DNA of 64,000 nt from Ferranicluibacter rubi (GCF_011603255.1 NZ_JAANCM010000001.1:496001-560000), one strand, 5' to 3'; counted from the first letter of the stretch, positions 18,327 to 27,538 are shown. Notes: generated from the sequence alone by a model not told the origin. Numbers and translations: made by a program.

Positions 18327-19133
18327 ATGCCCGAACATTCGATCTTCAGTGCGCTCATTCTGGGCCTTATCGAAGGCCTGACCGAGTTCATTCCCGTGTC
18401 CTCCACGGCGCATATCCTGCTGGCAGGCCATTTTCTGGGCTTTGAGTCGAAGGGGAAGACCTTCGAGATCATCATCCAGCTCGGCGCGATCCTCGCCATC
18501 CTCACCGTCTATTTCCAGCGGCTCTGGTCGATCCTGATCGCGCTGCCCAGCGATCCCAAGGCCCGGCGCTTCGTGCTTCTCATCCTGCTCGCCTTCCTGC
18601 CGGCGGCGGTCATCGGGTTTCTGGCTCATGACTTCATCAAGAACGTGCTGTTCGAGACGCCGAAGCTGATCTGCGTCATGCTGATCGTCGGCGGCATCAT
18701 TCTCTACGCGATCGATCGCATGCCGCTGAAGCCGCGCTACCACGACATGATGGACTACACGCCGGCGCTCGCGCTGAAGATCGGTCTGTTCCAGTGCCTC
18801 GCCATGATCCCCGGCACGTCCCGCTCCGGCGCGACCATTGCCGGTTCGCTCCTGATGGGCTCCGACAAACGCTCGGCCGCCGAATTTTCGTTTTTCCTCG
18901 CCATCCCCACCATGCTCGGTGCGACGGTTCTGGATCTCTACAAAAATCGCGACGTTCTGGATTTCAACGATGCGTCGCTGATCGCGGTCGGCTTCATCGC
19001 CGCCTTCGTCTCGGCGCTGCTCGTGGTGCGCTCGCTGCTCGCCTTCGTGTCCAGCCGCGGCTTTGCCCCGTTCGCCATCTGGCGCATCGTCGTCGGCACG
19101 GTCGGCCTCATCGGCCTCACCGTTTTCGGCTGA
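18327..19133 (+). CDS. uppP: Undecaprenyl-diphosphatase (UppP/BacA)
   Basis: A 268-residue polytopic membrane enzyme that dephosphorylates undecaprenyl pyrophosphate, recycling the lipid carrier for peptidoglycan and O-antigen synthesis. Both catalytic motifs are present: [14 protein letters not shown] near residue 16 and [10 protein letters not shown] near residue 160. About eight hydrophobic segments. The gene is divergent from the GST operon across a 195-bp gap that should hold its promoter. It ends before a strong terminator hairpin. Confidence 0.97.
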   Translation: MPEHSIFSALILGLIEGLTEFIPVSSTAHILLAGHFLGFESKGKTFEIIIQLGAILAILTVYFQRLWSILIALPSDPKARRFVLLILLAFLPAAVIGFLAHDFIKNVLFETPKLICVMLIVGGIILYAIDRMPLKPRYHDMMDYTPALALKIGLFQCLAMIPGTSRSGATIAGSLLMGSDKRSAAEFSFFLAIPTMLGATVLDLYKNRDVLDFNDASLIAVGFIAAFVSALLVVRSLLAFVSSRGFAPFAIWRIVVGTVGLIGLTVFG

Positions 19134-19148
19134 CGCTTCAACAAGAAA

Positions 19149-19186
19149 AAACCGCATGCAGCCGGATCACGGTCTGCATGCGGTTT
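19149..19186 (+). terminator. Terminator hairpin after uppP
   Basis: Perfect 13-bp stem AAACCGCATGCAG/CTGCATGCGGTTT with a 12-nt loop, 15 bp after the uppP stop. The A-run at the 5' side and T-run at the 3' side suggest it can work in both directions, which would also stop transcripts of the small minus-strand gene at 19256-19420. Confidence 0.8.
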
Positions 19187-19255
19187 CCTGGCCCCCGCCA
19201 TACCCTCAGAAATTCATATCGCCAGCCGATGAAACATCACGGCTGCAAGACGGCG

Positions 19256-19420
19256 TCAGCGACCGGAAACGAGACCGATCGACGAGGTCGTGCAAGGATC
19301 GACGCCATAAGCCGGCGCACAGTTATCGTGGCTGCCTGCCACGGTCTTCGGAGCGGCAAACGAGCCTGCAACGATGACCAATGCCGCGCACGCAAAGAAG
19401 ATTGCGATCGACTTACCCAT
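19256..19420 (-). CDS. Small secreted peptide, 54 residues, two cysteines
   Basis: Open frame with ATG at 19420 and TGA at 19258-19256. The translated product has a textbook signal peptide (MGKSIAIFFACAALVIVAGS, then FAA) and a mature part of about 32 residues containing two cysteines in CAPAYGVDPC. AGAGAG stands three bases before the start. It is bounded by terminator-like hairpins at 19149-19186 and 19603-19627. I do not recognise a family. Codon use resembles the neighbours. A real gene is likely because the signal peptide is so clear, but without homology search it stays hypothetical. Confidence 0.6.
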   Translation of the reverse strand: MGKSIAIFFACAALVIVAGSFAAPKTVAGSHDNCAPAYGVDPCTTSSIGLVSGR

Positions 19421-19602
19421 TTACTCTCTAGCCTTTCGAGATGTCGGAATGGCGTGCCCTGATCCTGACAAAGGCACGCGGCTGCTGTCTATGCTCCAGC
19501 ACCGGCACAAGCAATAACGCAACATGTTGAATCGCCGGTAAAGGCCGACGGCAAATGTGCAGTGCGGCAGAACTGCAACGCCGCCTCGCCCGGACAAACG
19601 AA

Positions 19603-19627
19603 AGCCGCCGGTGATAAGCCGGCGGCT
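19603..19627 (-). terminator. Terminator after the NDUFA9-like gene
   Basis: Perfect 9-bp stem AGCCGCCGG/CCGGCGGCT with a 7-nt loop, followed on the minus strand by TTTCGTTTG. It lies 25 bp past the stop of the minus-strand NDUFA9-like gene. Confidence 0.75.
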
Positions 19628-19652
19628 GGTTCATTCTGTCGTTCGTCAGCGC

Positions 19653-20633
19653 TCAAGCAGCCTTGCCGGAGCGGGTGTACTGGCCCTGCGGCCGGTAGCG
19701 GACGAGGTAGCTCGGGATGATCGCCTCGACCAGCGTCGGCTCGATGCCGAAGGCCTTGAAGGTGCGTCCTTCGGCTTCGGCCGCCGGCGAGACGACGTTG
19801 TCGCTCTTCAGCAGCGTCACCTGATCCGACGTCAGCGGCGGCGCGATGAGCGGCACCATGGAGGCGATGCTGCCGATGAGGGATGCGGCGCCGAAGGGCA
19901 GCGTGATGAGCGCGCGCTTGCGATCGATCGCCTTCAGCATGATTTCGAGACACTGGCGGAAGGTCAGCACTTCCGGGCCACCGAGTTCGTAGATCCGGCC
20001 CTTCTCGACCTTGCCTTCGACGGCCTTCGCGACAGCTTCCGCGACATCCGCGACATAGACCGGCTGGAACGCGGTCTTGCCGCCGCCGACCAGCGGCAGG
20101 GCCGGCGAAAAGCGCGACATCTGGGCAAACTTGTTGAAGAAGCCGTCTTCCGGACCGAAGACGATCGAGGGGCGTAGGATGACCGCATCCGGCGTGATTT
20201 CCATCACAGCCTTTTCGGCCTTCGCCTTCGACTGGGCGTAGATGGACCCGCTGCCGGCATCCGCACCGATCGCGGAGACGTGGGTCAGCGATGCACCGAC
20301 GCTGCGGGCGGCCTCGGCCACGGCACGTGCGCCGAAATCCTGCACGGCATCGAACGTGTTACGGCCGGCCTCGAAGAGGATGCCGACGCAGTTGACGACG
20401 TGATCGCTGCCCTGAACGGCCGCATCGACCGACTGGCGGTAGCGCAGGTTCGCCTGGACGAAGGAGATCTGGCCGACATTGCCGAGCGGCTGAAGGAAGC
20501 CCGCCAGATCGGGGCGGCGCACGGCGACCCGGATGCGGAAACCGCGCCGAGCAAGCGCGCGCACCACGTGCCTCCCGACGAATCCCGATCCGCCGAAGAC
20601 GGTGACGAGCGGGGGAAGATTGGACAGGGTCAT
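19653..20633 (-). CDS. Complex I NDUFA9-like NAD(P)-binding protein (atypical SDR)
   Basis: A 326-residue Rossmann-fold protein with GGSGFVGRHVVRAL at the N-terminus and HVSAIGAD plus YAQSKAKAE, matching the NDUFA9/atypical SDR-a subgroup. In alphaproteobacteria such proteins resemble the complex I accessory subunit, though the bacterial role is not settled. The gene is convergent with uppP and the small peptide gene and has its own terminator. Full length; no neighbouring nuo genes. Confidence 0.85.
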   Translation of the reverse strand: MTLSNLPPLVTVFGGSGFVGRHVVRALARRGFRIRVAVRRPDLAGFLQPLGNVGQISFVQANLRYRQSVDAAVQGSDHVVNCVGILFEAGRNTFDAVQDFGARAVAEAARSVGASLTHVSAIGADAGSGSIYAQSKAKAEKAVMEITPDAVILRPSIVFGPEDGFFNKFAQMSRFSPALPLVGGGKTAFQPVYVADVAEAVAKAVEGKVEKGRIYELGGPEVLTFRQCLEIMLKAIDRKRALITLPFGAASLIGSIASMVPLIAPPLTSDQVTLLKSDNVVSPAAEAEGRTFKAFGIEPTLVEAIIPSYLVRYRPQGQYTRSGKAA

Positions 20634-20745
20634 GGAACGGCGCTCCGGTGTTTTTTCAGGCAGGATCAGACATGCGATATAGCTTACCTCGCCTCCTACG
20701 GGAAGGTATCATGCGGCGCAACATGTCGCAGACGGGCAGCGCGGC

Positions 20746-21033
20746 TCAGACGCCTTCGACCACCAGCATGTCGGCATCGGCGACCTCTTGGCGGATGGCC
20801 GCGGCGATCTGGTATTCCGGCGAATGGTAGCAGGCGACGGCGGCCTCCACCGAAGGGAATTCGATGATCACATTGCGCGCCCGGATGTCGCCTTCCAGCT
20901 TTTCCACCGGTCCGCCGCGCGCGAGGAAGACGGCGCCGTATGCCTCGAAGGCGGGCTTGGCCGCCGAGACGTAATCCTTGTAGCGCTCGGCATCGCGAAC
21001 ATCGACGCGGGCGATCCAGTATCCTTTGGCCAT
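20746..21033 (-). CDS. DUF1330 family protein
   Basis: A 95-residue alpha/beta-barrel (dimeric ferredoxin-like) protein. Conserved features: GYWIARVDVRD at the N-terminus, FLARGG in the middle, the FPSVEAAVACYHSPEYQ segment, and a C-terminal VEG. The family is widespread and small; function is unknown, with a suggested stress or monooxygenase-like fold role. It follows pyrF on the same strand by 37 bp and may be co-transcribed. Confidence 0.88.
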   Translation of the reverse strand: MAKGYWIARVDVRDAERYKDYVSAAKPAFEAYGAVFLARGGPVEKLEGDIRARNVIIEFPSVEAAVACYHSPEYQIAAAIRQEVADADMLVVEGV

Positions 21034-21070
21034 GGCGATCTCCTTCTTGAAACGTGCGGTGTTGAAACGG

Positions 21071-21784
21071 TCAGTCGTTGCTCGGCCAGGCCGCGCGGCG
21101 CATATCGTCGAGGATAGCGCGCGTTGCAGCCCGCGGGTCTTCCGCCTTCACGATCGGCCGCCCGACGACGAGGTGGCTCGCACCGGCCGAGATCGCATCG
21201 AACGGGGTCATCACCCGCTTCTGGTCGCCCTTGTCGGCCCCCACGGGCCGGATGCCGGGCGTGACCACGGCGAGATCGGGACCGACGACCTCGCGAACGA
21301 TCGCGGCCTCCTCTGCGGAACAGACGATGCCGCCCATCCCCGCTTCGCGGGCCTGCGCTGCCCGGCGCAGCACGAGCGCGCGGGGATCGTCGGCATAGCC
21401 GGCGGCCGTCAGATCGTCGGCATCCATCGAGGTCAGCACGGTCACGCCGAGCAGGCAGAGGCCGGAACCCTTCGCGGCCTCGACCGCAGCGGCCATGGCT
21501 TTCGGATAGGCATGCAGCGTCAGCATGGTCATGCCCATGCGCGCGATGTTCTCGACGCCTTTGGCGACCGTGTTGTCGATGTCGAGAAGCTTCATGTCGA
21601 GGAAGATCTTCTTGCCCGATGCGGCGAGGTCTCTCGCAAAGTCGAGACCGCCGGCAAAGACCAGCTGGTAGCCGATCTTGTAGAACTGCCCGTCGTCACC
21701 GATGGCATCGACGATGCCTTGCGCCTCGGCGATCGTGGGAACGTCGAGACCGATGATCAACCTGTCGCGCACTGCCTCAGCCAT
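21071..21784 (-). CDS. pyrF: Orotidine-5'-phosphate decarboxylase
   Basis: A 237-residue TIM-barrel enzyme that converts OMP to UMP, the last step of de novo pyrimidine synthesis. The catalytic DxKxxD segment is visible as [11 protein letters not shown], and the phosphate-binding loop as VTPGIRP plus VVGRPI. Start chosen at MAEAVRDRL; the frame runs further upstream into the phosphatase gene, whose end overlaps pyrF by 8 bp, implying coupled translation. Length is typical. Confidence 0.96.
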   Translation of the reverse strand: MAEAVRDRLIIGLDVPTIAEAQGIVDAIGDDGQFYKIGYQLVFAGGLDFARDLAASGKKIFLDMKLLDIDNTVAKGVENIARMGMTMLTLHAYPKAMAAAVEAAKGSGLCLLGVTVLTSMDADDLTAAGYADDPRALVLRRAAQAREAGMGGIVCSAEEAAIVREVVGPDLAVVTPGIRPVGADKGDQKRVMTPFDAISAGASHLVVGRPIVKAEDPRAATRAILDDMRRAAWPSND

Positions 21785-22415
21785 CCGTCCACCCCTGCCA
21801 GTCCTCGATGCGGGTCCACTTGCACACCGGACGCCTGCGGGCAAGGGGAAAAGCCGTGTCGCCGGCATCTAGCAGCGAGCTGCCGAGGGGAAACGCGAAA
21901 AGATTGCCGCCGCCGCCCGGCCCCTGATCGTGCGCCCGCGAAATGGGAATGCCGGAGAGATGACAGTAGAGCAACGTGCCGACGCCGCCATGGCCGATGA
22001 AGGCGATCGGGATCGAGGGATCATGCGCGTCGAGCACGGACGTGACGGCGCGAACGATGCGGGCCTGAGCGTCATCGGCCGTTTCCCAGCCACGGAAGCT
22101 CGCGGCAGGTTCGGCAAAGAAGCTGTCCGCTGCCGCCTCGAACTCCGCCGGCGGCAGGAAGCCTGTCGCCGAGCGGTCGTTCTCGCCGGCGTTCGCCAGC
22201 ACCTCGACCGACACGACCGACGCTTCGGCAAAAATGGCTGCCGTCTCCAGCGCCTTCGTCTCGTCCGAGGAGACGATACGACCGATGCGGCGCGCCCATC
22301 CGGAGGCGGCGGCAGTCCGGGCCCGCTGGCGACCCTTTTCGGAGAGCCCCCAGCGCGGGATCGGCACGTCCGGATCGATCGCGACCTCGGGGTGGCTGAT
22401 ATAGAGACCGAACAT
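21777..22415 (-). CDS. Histidine phosphatase superfamily protein with altered RHG motif
   Basis: A 212-residue protein of the phosphoglycerate-mutase-like fold. The usual N-terminal RHGE is replaced by SHPE (YISHPEV), keeping the nucleophilic His but losing the Arg and Gly. The second histidine appears in FIGHGGVG and the acidic residue region in [11 protein letters not shown]. Such variants are known in the superfamily and activity is uncertain. It overlaps pyrF by 8 bp and follows pmtA by 7 bp, so pmtA-phosphatase-pyrF-DUF1330 probably form one transcript. Confidence 0.82.
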   Translation of the reverse strand: MFGLYISHPEVAIDPDVPIPRWGLSEKGRQRARTAAASGWARRIGRIVSSDETKALETAAIFAEASVVSVEVLANAGENDRSATGFLPPAEFEAAADSFFAEPAASFRGWETADDAQARIVRAVTSVLDAHDPSIPIAFIGHGGVGTLLYCHLSGIPISRAHDQGPGGGGNLFAFPLGSSLLDAGDTAFPLARRRPVCKWTRIEDWQGWTDG

Positions 22416-22422
22416 GAGGGCC

Positions 22423-23019
22423 TCAGTGGGTCTTGCGGTAGATCCAGAGCCGTGCCGGCGGGATGTTGCGCATGATGAAGTCGAGCTGTTCTGTGCGGAA
22501 CCGGTCCGGCATATTGGCGACCGGCGAGCGCGGGCCGTAGGAAATCTGCACCACCGGGCGGCCGACGGGCACCCGCGTCAGCAGATCCTCGATCAGCGCG
22601 ACGCGACGATGCATCGGGATGGTGAGGAGCGGCACGGCGCAGATGACGCAATCGAACTGGTCGCTGGCCCGACGGCCGAGCGTCGTTCCGAGATTGAAGG
22701 CATCGCCGTTGATGAACTCGACCGTGGGAAAGCGCTTCAGGAGCTGATTGTAGAAATCGCTCGAATATTCGACCGAAACGAGCTGCTCGGGCGCCACGCC
22801 ATGATCGAGGATCGCCTTGGTGATTACGCCCGTGCCGGGCCCGAGTTCGAGGACTGGAAGACCGGAGCCCGTATCGATGACGCTCGCCATCCGCCGTGCC
22901 GCAATCGACGAGGTCGGCGTGATCGCACCGACGGCCTTCATGTTGCTGCGCCAGCCCTTGAAGAACCGGATTTCCTCATCGAATTTCTTGCCGAAACGCT
23001 CTTTCAAACGCAAATTCAT
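22423..23019 (-). CDS. pmtA: Phospholipid N-methyltransferase (PmtA, Rhizobium type)
   Basis: A 198-residue SAM-dependent methyltransferase that converts phosphatidylethanolamine to phosphatidylcholine by three methylations. The N-terminal LKERFGKKFDEEIRFFKGW amphipathic region and the SAM motif LELGPGTGVIT are characteristic of the soluble Rhizobium/Agrobacterium PmtA class. ATG at 23019 has GGAG six bases upstream; a GTG four codons earlier is less likely. It acts at the inner membrane surface. First gene of a probable operon with the phosphatase-like gene and pyrF. Confidence 0.92.
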   Translation of the reverse strand: MNLRLKERFGKKFDEEIRFFKGWRSNMKAVGAITPTSSIAARRMASVIDTGSGLPVLELGPGTGVITKAILDHGVAPEQLVSVEYSSDFYNQLLKRFPTVEFINGDAFNLGTTLGRRASDQFDCVICAVPLLTIPMHRRVALIEDLLTRVPVGRPVVQISYGPRSPVANMPDRFRTEQLDFIMRNIPPARLWIYRKTH

Positions 23020-23220
23020 ACTCGTCTCCACTCCGACTCGCTGCTTGAGCGTTCGCTGTCATACCGCATTCAAAAACCCTAGGCGACAAAAACCGTTCTC
23101 TTTGCGTCATTTCGTTGTTAACTTTAAGCCTAGCCGACATGCCTGACGCGATCCGAACATTGGCTGCGAGAATGGTGGCCAGCGTGTAGACTGCTGCTCG
23201 AAACAGCACGGAGCTCCAGA

Positions 23221-24132
23221 ATGAACGGTGCATCTTCCTTCCTCGGCTTTCCGGATCGCCTTCCTCAGGACACCAAGCCTATCGCCGCCGTCTTCGGTGC
23301 AGGGCACGGAAGCACCTATGCGGGCAAAGACAGCAGCGGATATGCGCTCGCCGCGGACGCCATTCGGGCAGCAAGCCAGGAGGATGCTGGCCTGATCGAT
23401 CACTGGGATTTCGATCTTGGCGGCCCGCTCTTCGAGGAAGGCGCGCCTTGCTGCGTCGATCTTGGGAACGTGCCGACCCGAATGGAGGACAATGCGGGCA
23501 ACCGGGCACGTATCGAAGCGACGACACGGGAGCTTCTCGCAACGGGTGCCGTTCCGATTCTTCTCGGCGGCGACGATTCCGTGGTGATTCCGTTCCTCTC
23601 GGGCTTTGCGGACGCAGGGCCGATATGGATCGTCCAGATCGATGCTCATATTGACTGGCGAGACACCCTGCACGGTGAGCGATACGGCTATTCAAGCCCC
23701 ATGCGGCGGGCGAGCGAGATGCCCCATGTCGCAGGCATCGTTCAGGTGGGCATGCGGGGTATCGGCAGTGCGCGCCGTGTCGAGGTCGAGGATGCGCTGC
23801 GCTTTGGCAGCAACCTCATTACCGCACGGCAGGTTCACGCCGACGGTGTCGCAGCAGCCCTTCGGCATATCCCGGAGGGAGCGAAGGTCGTCATAACGGT
23901 GGATTGCGACGGTCTCGACCCGAGCATGATGCCGGGCGTGGCTGCACCGTCATCGGGCGGGCTGACCTATACGCAGGTGATCGACATCATCGCCGGCGTC
24001 GGCACGCGTGGCCGGCTCGTCGGGTTCGATCTGGTCGAGCTTTTTCCGCCGGCCGACATTGGGGGCATCTCGGCGTTGACGGCGTCACGCTTGGTCGTCA
24101 ACGCCATCGGCAGGATCATCCGCCAGAGGTAA
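23221..24132 (+). CDS. Agmatinase/arginase (ureohydrolase) family protein
   Basis: A 303-residue ureohydrolase-fold enzyme. Metal-binding motifs are DAHID (141-145) and DCDGLDP (about 228-234), with a catalytic-loop histidine in LHGERYG. The first motif, normally GGDHS, reads GGDDS (116-120), replacing one manganese-ligand histidine with Asp. Annotation as agmatinase (agmatine to putrescine plus urea) is common for this group, but substrate is not certain. GGAG precedes the ATG. Convergent with dnaN, 47 bp between the stops. Confidence 0.85.
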   Translation: MNGASSFLGFPDRLPQDTKPIAAVFGAGHGSTYAGKDSSGYALAADAIRAASQEDAGLIDHWDFDLGGPLFEEGAPCCVDLGNVPTRMEDNAGNRARIEATTRELLATGAVPILLGGDDSVVIPFLSGFADAGPIWIVQIDAHIDWRDTLHGERYGYSSPMRRASEMPHVAGIVQVGMRGIGSARRVEVEDALRFGSNLITARQVHADGVAAALRHIPEGAKVVITVDCDGLDPSMMPGVAAPSSGGLTYTQVIDIIAGVGTRGRLVGFDLVELFPPADIGGISALTASRLVVNAIGRIIRQR

Positions 24133-24179
24133 ACGGCCCGGCTTTCTATGGAGATATGGCCTGCCGCAGCAGGTGTAGA

Positions 24180-25298
24180 CTACACCCGCATCGGCATCAG
24201 CACATACAGCGCATCTTCACCGGCAAGGTCGCGCACGAGAGTGGGCGAACCCGCATCCGCGAGCATGAAGACGGCTTCGGTTCCCGAAAGCTGGGCCGTG
24301 ATGTCGAGGAGGTATTTGGCGTTGAAGCCGATTTCGAGCGGCTCGTTGTCGTAGCCGACCGGCAGCTCTTCCGTCGCGCTGCCGCTGTCGGGATTGTTGA
24401 CGGTCAGCGTCAGCTGCCCATCGGCGAGCGCGAGCTTGACGGCGCGGCCGCGCTCGGAGGAAATCGTAGAGACGCGATCGACGGCCTGCGCGAAGGACTG
24501 GCAGTCGATCCGCAGTTCCTTCTCATTGTTGGCCGGGATGACGCGCTGGTAATCCGGGAACGTGCCGTCGATCAGCTTCGACGTCATGACGATCGAGCCG
24601 ATGCTCATCCGGATCTTGGCGTCGGAGATTTCCAGCGTCACGGTTGCGTCGGGCTGGTCCACCAGCTTCTGCAGCTCGCCCACCGTCTTGCGGGGAATGA
24701 TGATGCCCGGCATACCTTCGGAGCCGGACGGCGCCTCCAGATCGGCGCGCGCGAGGCGGTGACCGTCGGTCGCCACGGCGCGCAGCTTCAGGTCGCCCTT
24801 GCTTTCGATCGTGTGGATGTAGATGCCGTTCAGGTAGTAACGCGTCTCCTCCGTGGAGATCGCGAACTGCGTGCGATCGATCAGCATCTTCAGATCGGTC
24901 GCCTTCATGGTGAACTTGTGCGTGAAGGTGCCGGCGTTCAGATCCGGAAAATCCGACTGCGGCAGGCACTGGAGCGAGAATTTCGACCGGCCGGAGGCAA
25001 CAGTCATCGCCGTGCCCTCGGCATTGGTCGAAAGCCGCACTTCCGAACCATCCGACAGCTTGCGCACGATGTCGTAGAGAAGGTGGGCCGGCACGGTGGT
25101 GGCGCCCGGCTGCTCGACTTGGGCGGGCGTCGCCTCGGTGATTTCGAGATCGAGGTCGGTCGCCTTCATGTCGAGGCTTTCGCCTTCGGCCCGCAGCAGC
25201 ACGTTCGACAGGATCGGAATGGTGTTCCGGCGCTCGACGACCCGGTGGACATGGTTCAGCGATTTGAGAAGATTGGACCGCTCGATCGTAATGCGCAT
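24180..25298 (-). CDS. dnaN: DNA polymerase III sliding clamp (beta subunit)
   Basis: A 372-residue clamp that encircles DNA and tethers Pol III. The sequence starts MRITIERSNLLKSL and shows the three-fold repeated clamp domains, with VERRNTIPILSNVLL near residue 20 and the C-terminal YVLMPMRV that forms part of the partner-binding cleft. Length is usual. The gene is not beside dnaA, as is common in Rhizobiaceae. It is divergent from rsmI; the 231-bp gap between them should carry both promoters. Confidence 0.97.
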   Translation of the reverse strand: MRITIERSNLLKSLNHVHRVVERRNTIPILSNVLLRAEGESLDMKATDLDLEITEATPAQVEQPGATTVPAHLLYDIVRKLSDGSEVRLSTNAEGTAMTVASGRSKFSLQCLPQSDFPDLNAGTFTHKFTMKATDLKMLIDRTQFAISTEETRYYLNGIYIHTIESKGDLKLRAVATDGHRLARADLEAPSGSEGMPGIIIPRKTVGELQKLVDQPDATVTLEISDAKIRMSIGSIVMTSKLIDGTFPDYQRVIPANNEKELRIDCQSFAQAVDRVSTISSERGRAVKLALADGQLTLTVNNPDSGSATEELPVGYDNEPLEIGFNAKYLLDITAQLSGTEAVFMLADAGSPTLVRDLAGEDALYVLMPMRV

Positions 25299-25529
25299 GT
25301 GATGCTGTCGCTTTCCATCAGGACCGGAAGACGCTTCCCGGCATGAACTCTTGAACGCCTCGACCACCGGGCCGCGGGCGGCCGAAGGGCGGCGTGGATA
25401 TGGACGCGCAAAATGGCACTACACTGTGGCGAAGTGCAAGAGCCAAGCCGACCCTGAAGCCGAACTACCCACCATTATCGTTCAGCGCACCGGCTTGCGG
25501 GCAGGAGCCGGCTCGCCCATAAAGACTGC

Positions 25530-26450
25530 ATGAAGGATAAGACAACAGAACGGGATGCCGGCACACGGCCGCGCAGCTACCGCGTCCACGACACGATCGT
25601 GGACGCGCGGCCGATCGAGCCGGCGCTGTATCTGGTGGCAACGCCCATCGGCAATCTCGGCGACATCACCCTGCGGGCGCTGGAAACGCTGGCAGGCGCC
25701 GATGTGCTGGCCTGCGAGGACACCCGCGTCACCCGCGTTCTGCTGGATCGCTACGGCATTACCAACCGCCCCTATGCCTATCACGAGCACAATGCCAACG
25801 AGGCCGGCCCCCGGCTGATCGCCGCGCTCGATGCGGGCCGCTCGGTCGCGCTCGTCTCGGATGCGGGCACGCCGCTGGTTTCCGACCCCGGCTATCGGCT
25901 TGCCCAGACGGCCATCGAGGCGGGGCACCGGGTGGTGCCGCTTCCCGGACCCTCCGCACCGCTGGCCGCCTTGGTCGGCTCCGGCCTTTCCAACGAGGCT
26001 TTCCTGTTTGCCGGATTCCTGCCCTCGAAGGACAAGGCGCGCCGCGACAGGCTGGCCAAACTCGCCCGCGTACCGGCGACGCTCATCTTCTTCGAATCGC
26101 CGCACCGGATCGGCGCGACACTGGTGGGTGCGGCAGAAACGCTCGGCCGGGAGCGCGCTGCCGTCGTCTGCCGTGAACTGACCAAAACCTACGAAGAATT
26201 CCGGCGGGGAACGCTCGGCGCGCTTGCCGATCATTATGGCGGCGATATTGTCGTCAAAGGTGAGATCGTGCTGGTCATCGGCCCGCCACCGGAAGAGGCG
26301 GCACCGGACGAGCGGGATGTGGACGCACTGCTGACCCGTCTGTCGGCTGAACTGCCGGCCGGCAAGGCGGCAACCGAGGCGGCGAAAGTGACGGGCCTCA
26401 ACCGGCGAACGCTTTACGACCGGCTTCTGGCGCTGAAAGAGCAGCCGTGA
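25530..26450 (+). CDS. rsmI: 16S rRNA (cytidine(1402)-2'-O)-methyltransferase
   Basis: A 306-residue SAM-dependent tetrapyrrole-methylase-fold enzyme that 2'-O-methylates C1402 of 16S rRNA. Signature segments are ATPIGNLGDITLRALETL, CEDTRVTRVLL, SDAGTPLVSDPG and PGPSAPLAAL. The first 25 residues form a variable tail, and no strong ribosome site is visible at the chosen ATG, so the start is less sure than the product. The stop overlaps the yraN start by 4 bp. Confidence 0.95.
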   Translation: MKDKTTERDAGTRPRSYRVHDTIVDARPIEPALYLVATPIGNLGDITLRALETLAGADVLACEDTRVTRVLLDRYGITNRPYAYHEHNANEAGPRLIAALDAGRSVALVSDAGTPLVSDPGYRLAQTAIEAGHRVVPLPGPSAPLAALVGSGLSNEAFLFAGFLPSKDKARRDRLAKLARVPATLIFFESPHRIGATLVGAAETLGRERAAVVCRELTKTYEEFRRGTLGALADHYGGDIVVKGEIVLVIGPPPEEAAPDERDVDALLTRLSAELPAGKAATEAAKVTGLNRRTLYDRLLALKEQP

Positions 26451-26812
26451 CGGGAACGGCAGACCGGCGGCGCTTGCAGGCGGTTCGAAAGGGCGCGCTT
26501 GCGGAATATTTCGCTGCCTTGGCGCTCATGCTGCGCGGCTACCGGATCATCGCCTTCCGCCACCGCACGAAGCTCGGAGAGATCGATATCATCGCCCGGC
26601 GTGGCAATCTCATCGCTTGCGTCGAGGTGAAAGCGCGCGCAACCGTCGATACGGCGATCTTTGCGGTTAGCGAGCAGTCGAAGGCACGCATTCGCGGGGC
26701 GAGCGACCTCTGGCTTCAAAAACAGAGAGACGCGGATCGCCTTTCCATTCGCTACGACATCATGGCCATCAGGCCTTGGCGCTGGCCGGTCCATATCCGC
26801 GATGCGTTCTAG
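26447..26812 (+). CDS. yraN: YraN family (UPF0102) endonuclease-like protein
   Basis: A 121-residue protein with a restriction-endonuclease-like fold. The core motif is visible as LGEIDIIARRG with later VEVKAR (Glu...Asp...ExK). The family is regularly found after rsmI, as here with a 4-bp ATGA overlap, but its role is unknown; Holliday-junction resolvase-like activity has been suggested from structure. Last gene of the two-gene operon. Confidence 0.92.
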   Translation: MTGTADRRRLQAVRKGALAEYFAALALMLRGYRIIAFRHRTKLGEIDIIARRGNLIACVEVKARATVDTAIFAVSEQSKARIRGASDLWLQKQRDADRLSIRYDIMAIRPWRWPVHIRDAF

Positions 26813-26838
26813 CCAGGCGTTGAGGGCTTGGGGAATGC

Positions 26839-27102
26839 TCAGTGGCGGCGGACGGTGACGTTGTTCTCGACAAGATGAACACCGATCACCGACGCCGCTG
26901 CCTGCTCAACGCAACCAAGCTCTGCCTCGTTGGCAACGGAGCCGGAGAGGATGATGGTTCGTCCGATGGCGATGACGTTGAGGTGGGCCGTATCCACCAG
27001 CGCGACATACTGGATGTACCGGGCAACCTTGCCCGCGAGATCGTCGTCCCGCAGGTGGGGCTCGTCGTCGCGTCGGCAATACATTTGCTTGTCCATCGGC
27101 AT
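26839..27102 (-). CDS. BON-domain protein
   Basis: An 87-residue protein. After a polar N-terminus the BON pattern is clear: a helix, then the VIAIGRTIILSGSVANEAEL strand-turn with the conserved glycines, and VHLVENNVTVR at the end. BON domains bind phospholipid or membranes, often in the envelope stress response. No signal peptide is visible, so a cytoplasmic or unusual export route is possible. ATG at 27102; a second ATG two codons on. It faces yraN. Confidence 0.75.
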   Translation of the reverse strand: MPMDKQMYCRRDDEPHLRDDDLAGKVARYIQYVALVDTAHLNVIAIGRTIILSGSVANEAELGCVEQAAASVIGVHLVENNVTVRRH

Positions 27103-27265
27103 GCCCGCATCCCTCGTTGCTTGCTGGCCGCTTCCTGCTCTTGGCCCCTGCCGGAGCCTATTGCCGATCAGCGTTTTGGTTGATGTGCAAACGCCGGATA
27201 TCCTTGGATGTTCCATCATGTGCCGTGTGGTTGGCGGGGTGCCAACACCGGCGCGACCGCAGGCG

Positions 27266-27538
27266 TCAAGAGGCTGAAGGACGGCTCTCATCGACATGAA
27301 TATAGGCCTCGACCGCAGCGGCAATGAAATCCTCGCGCGCGTAGTCGGCGGGTTGCTCGCCGTTGAGCACATAGCGGCACATCCGGATGGCGGCCTTGTA
27401 GGCAACGCCCTCATGGGTCGGCCATCTGTCGAGCAGGACCTCCGCCGCCTCCCGCGTATTGCGAACGGCGCGATAATCTCCGATGCCGTCCAATTCGAGC
27501 AAAACGGGTTGTTGCCACCATTTTTCGCTGACCGCCAT
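27266..27538 (-). CDS. DUF982 family protein
   Basis: A 90-residue protein with the DUF982 pattern: W-x-x-P-V near the N-terminus (SEKWWQQPVLLEL), VRNTREAAEVLLDRWP and a C-terminal AREDFIAAAVEA. DUF982 is nearly confined to Rhizobiales, is often multicopy, and has no known function. Start placed at MAVSEKWW, with GGAGG eight bases upstream. An ATG five codons earlier would put this GGAGG inside the gene. Confidence 0.85.
   Translation of the reverse strand: MAVSEKWWQQPVLLELDGIGDYRAVRNTREAAEVLLDRWPTHEGVAYKAAIRMCRYVLNGEQPADYAREDFIAAAVEAYIHVDESRPSAS

Noticed and set aside
19428-19634. Possible small minus-strand gene of 68 codons between the peptide gene and the NDUFA9-like gene
   Set aside because: It runs through the NDUFA9-like terminator hairpin, is Arg-rich, and lacks a signal peptide or ribosome site.
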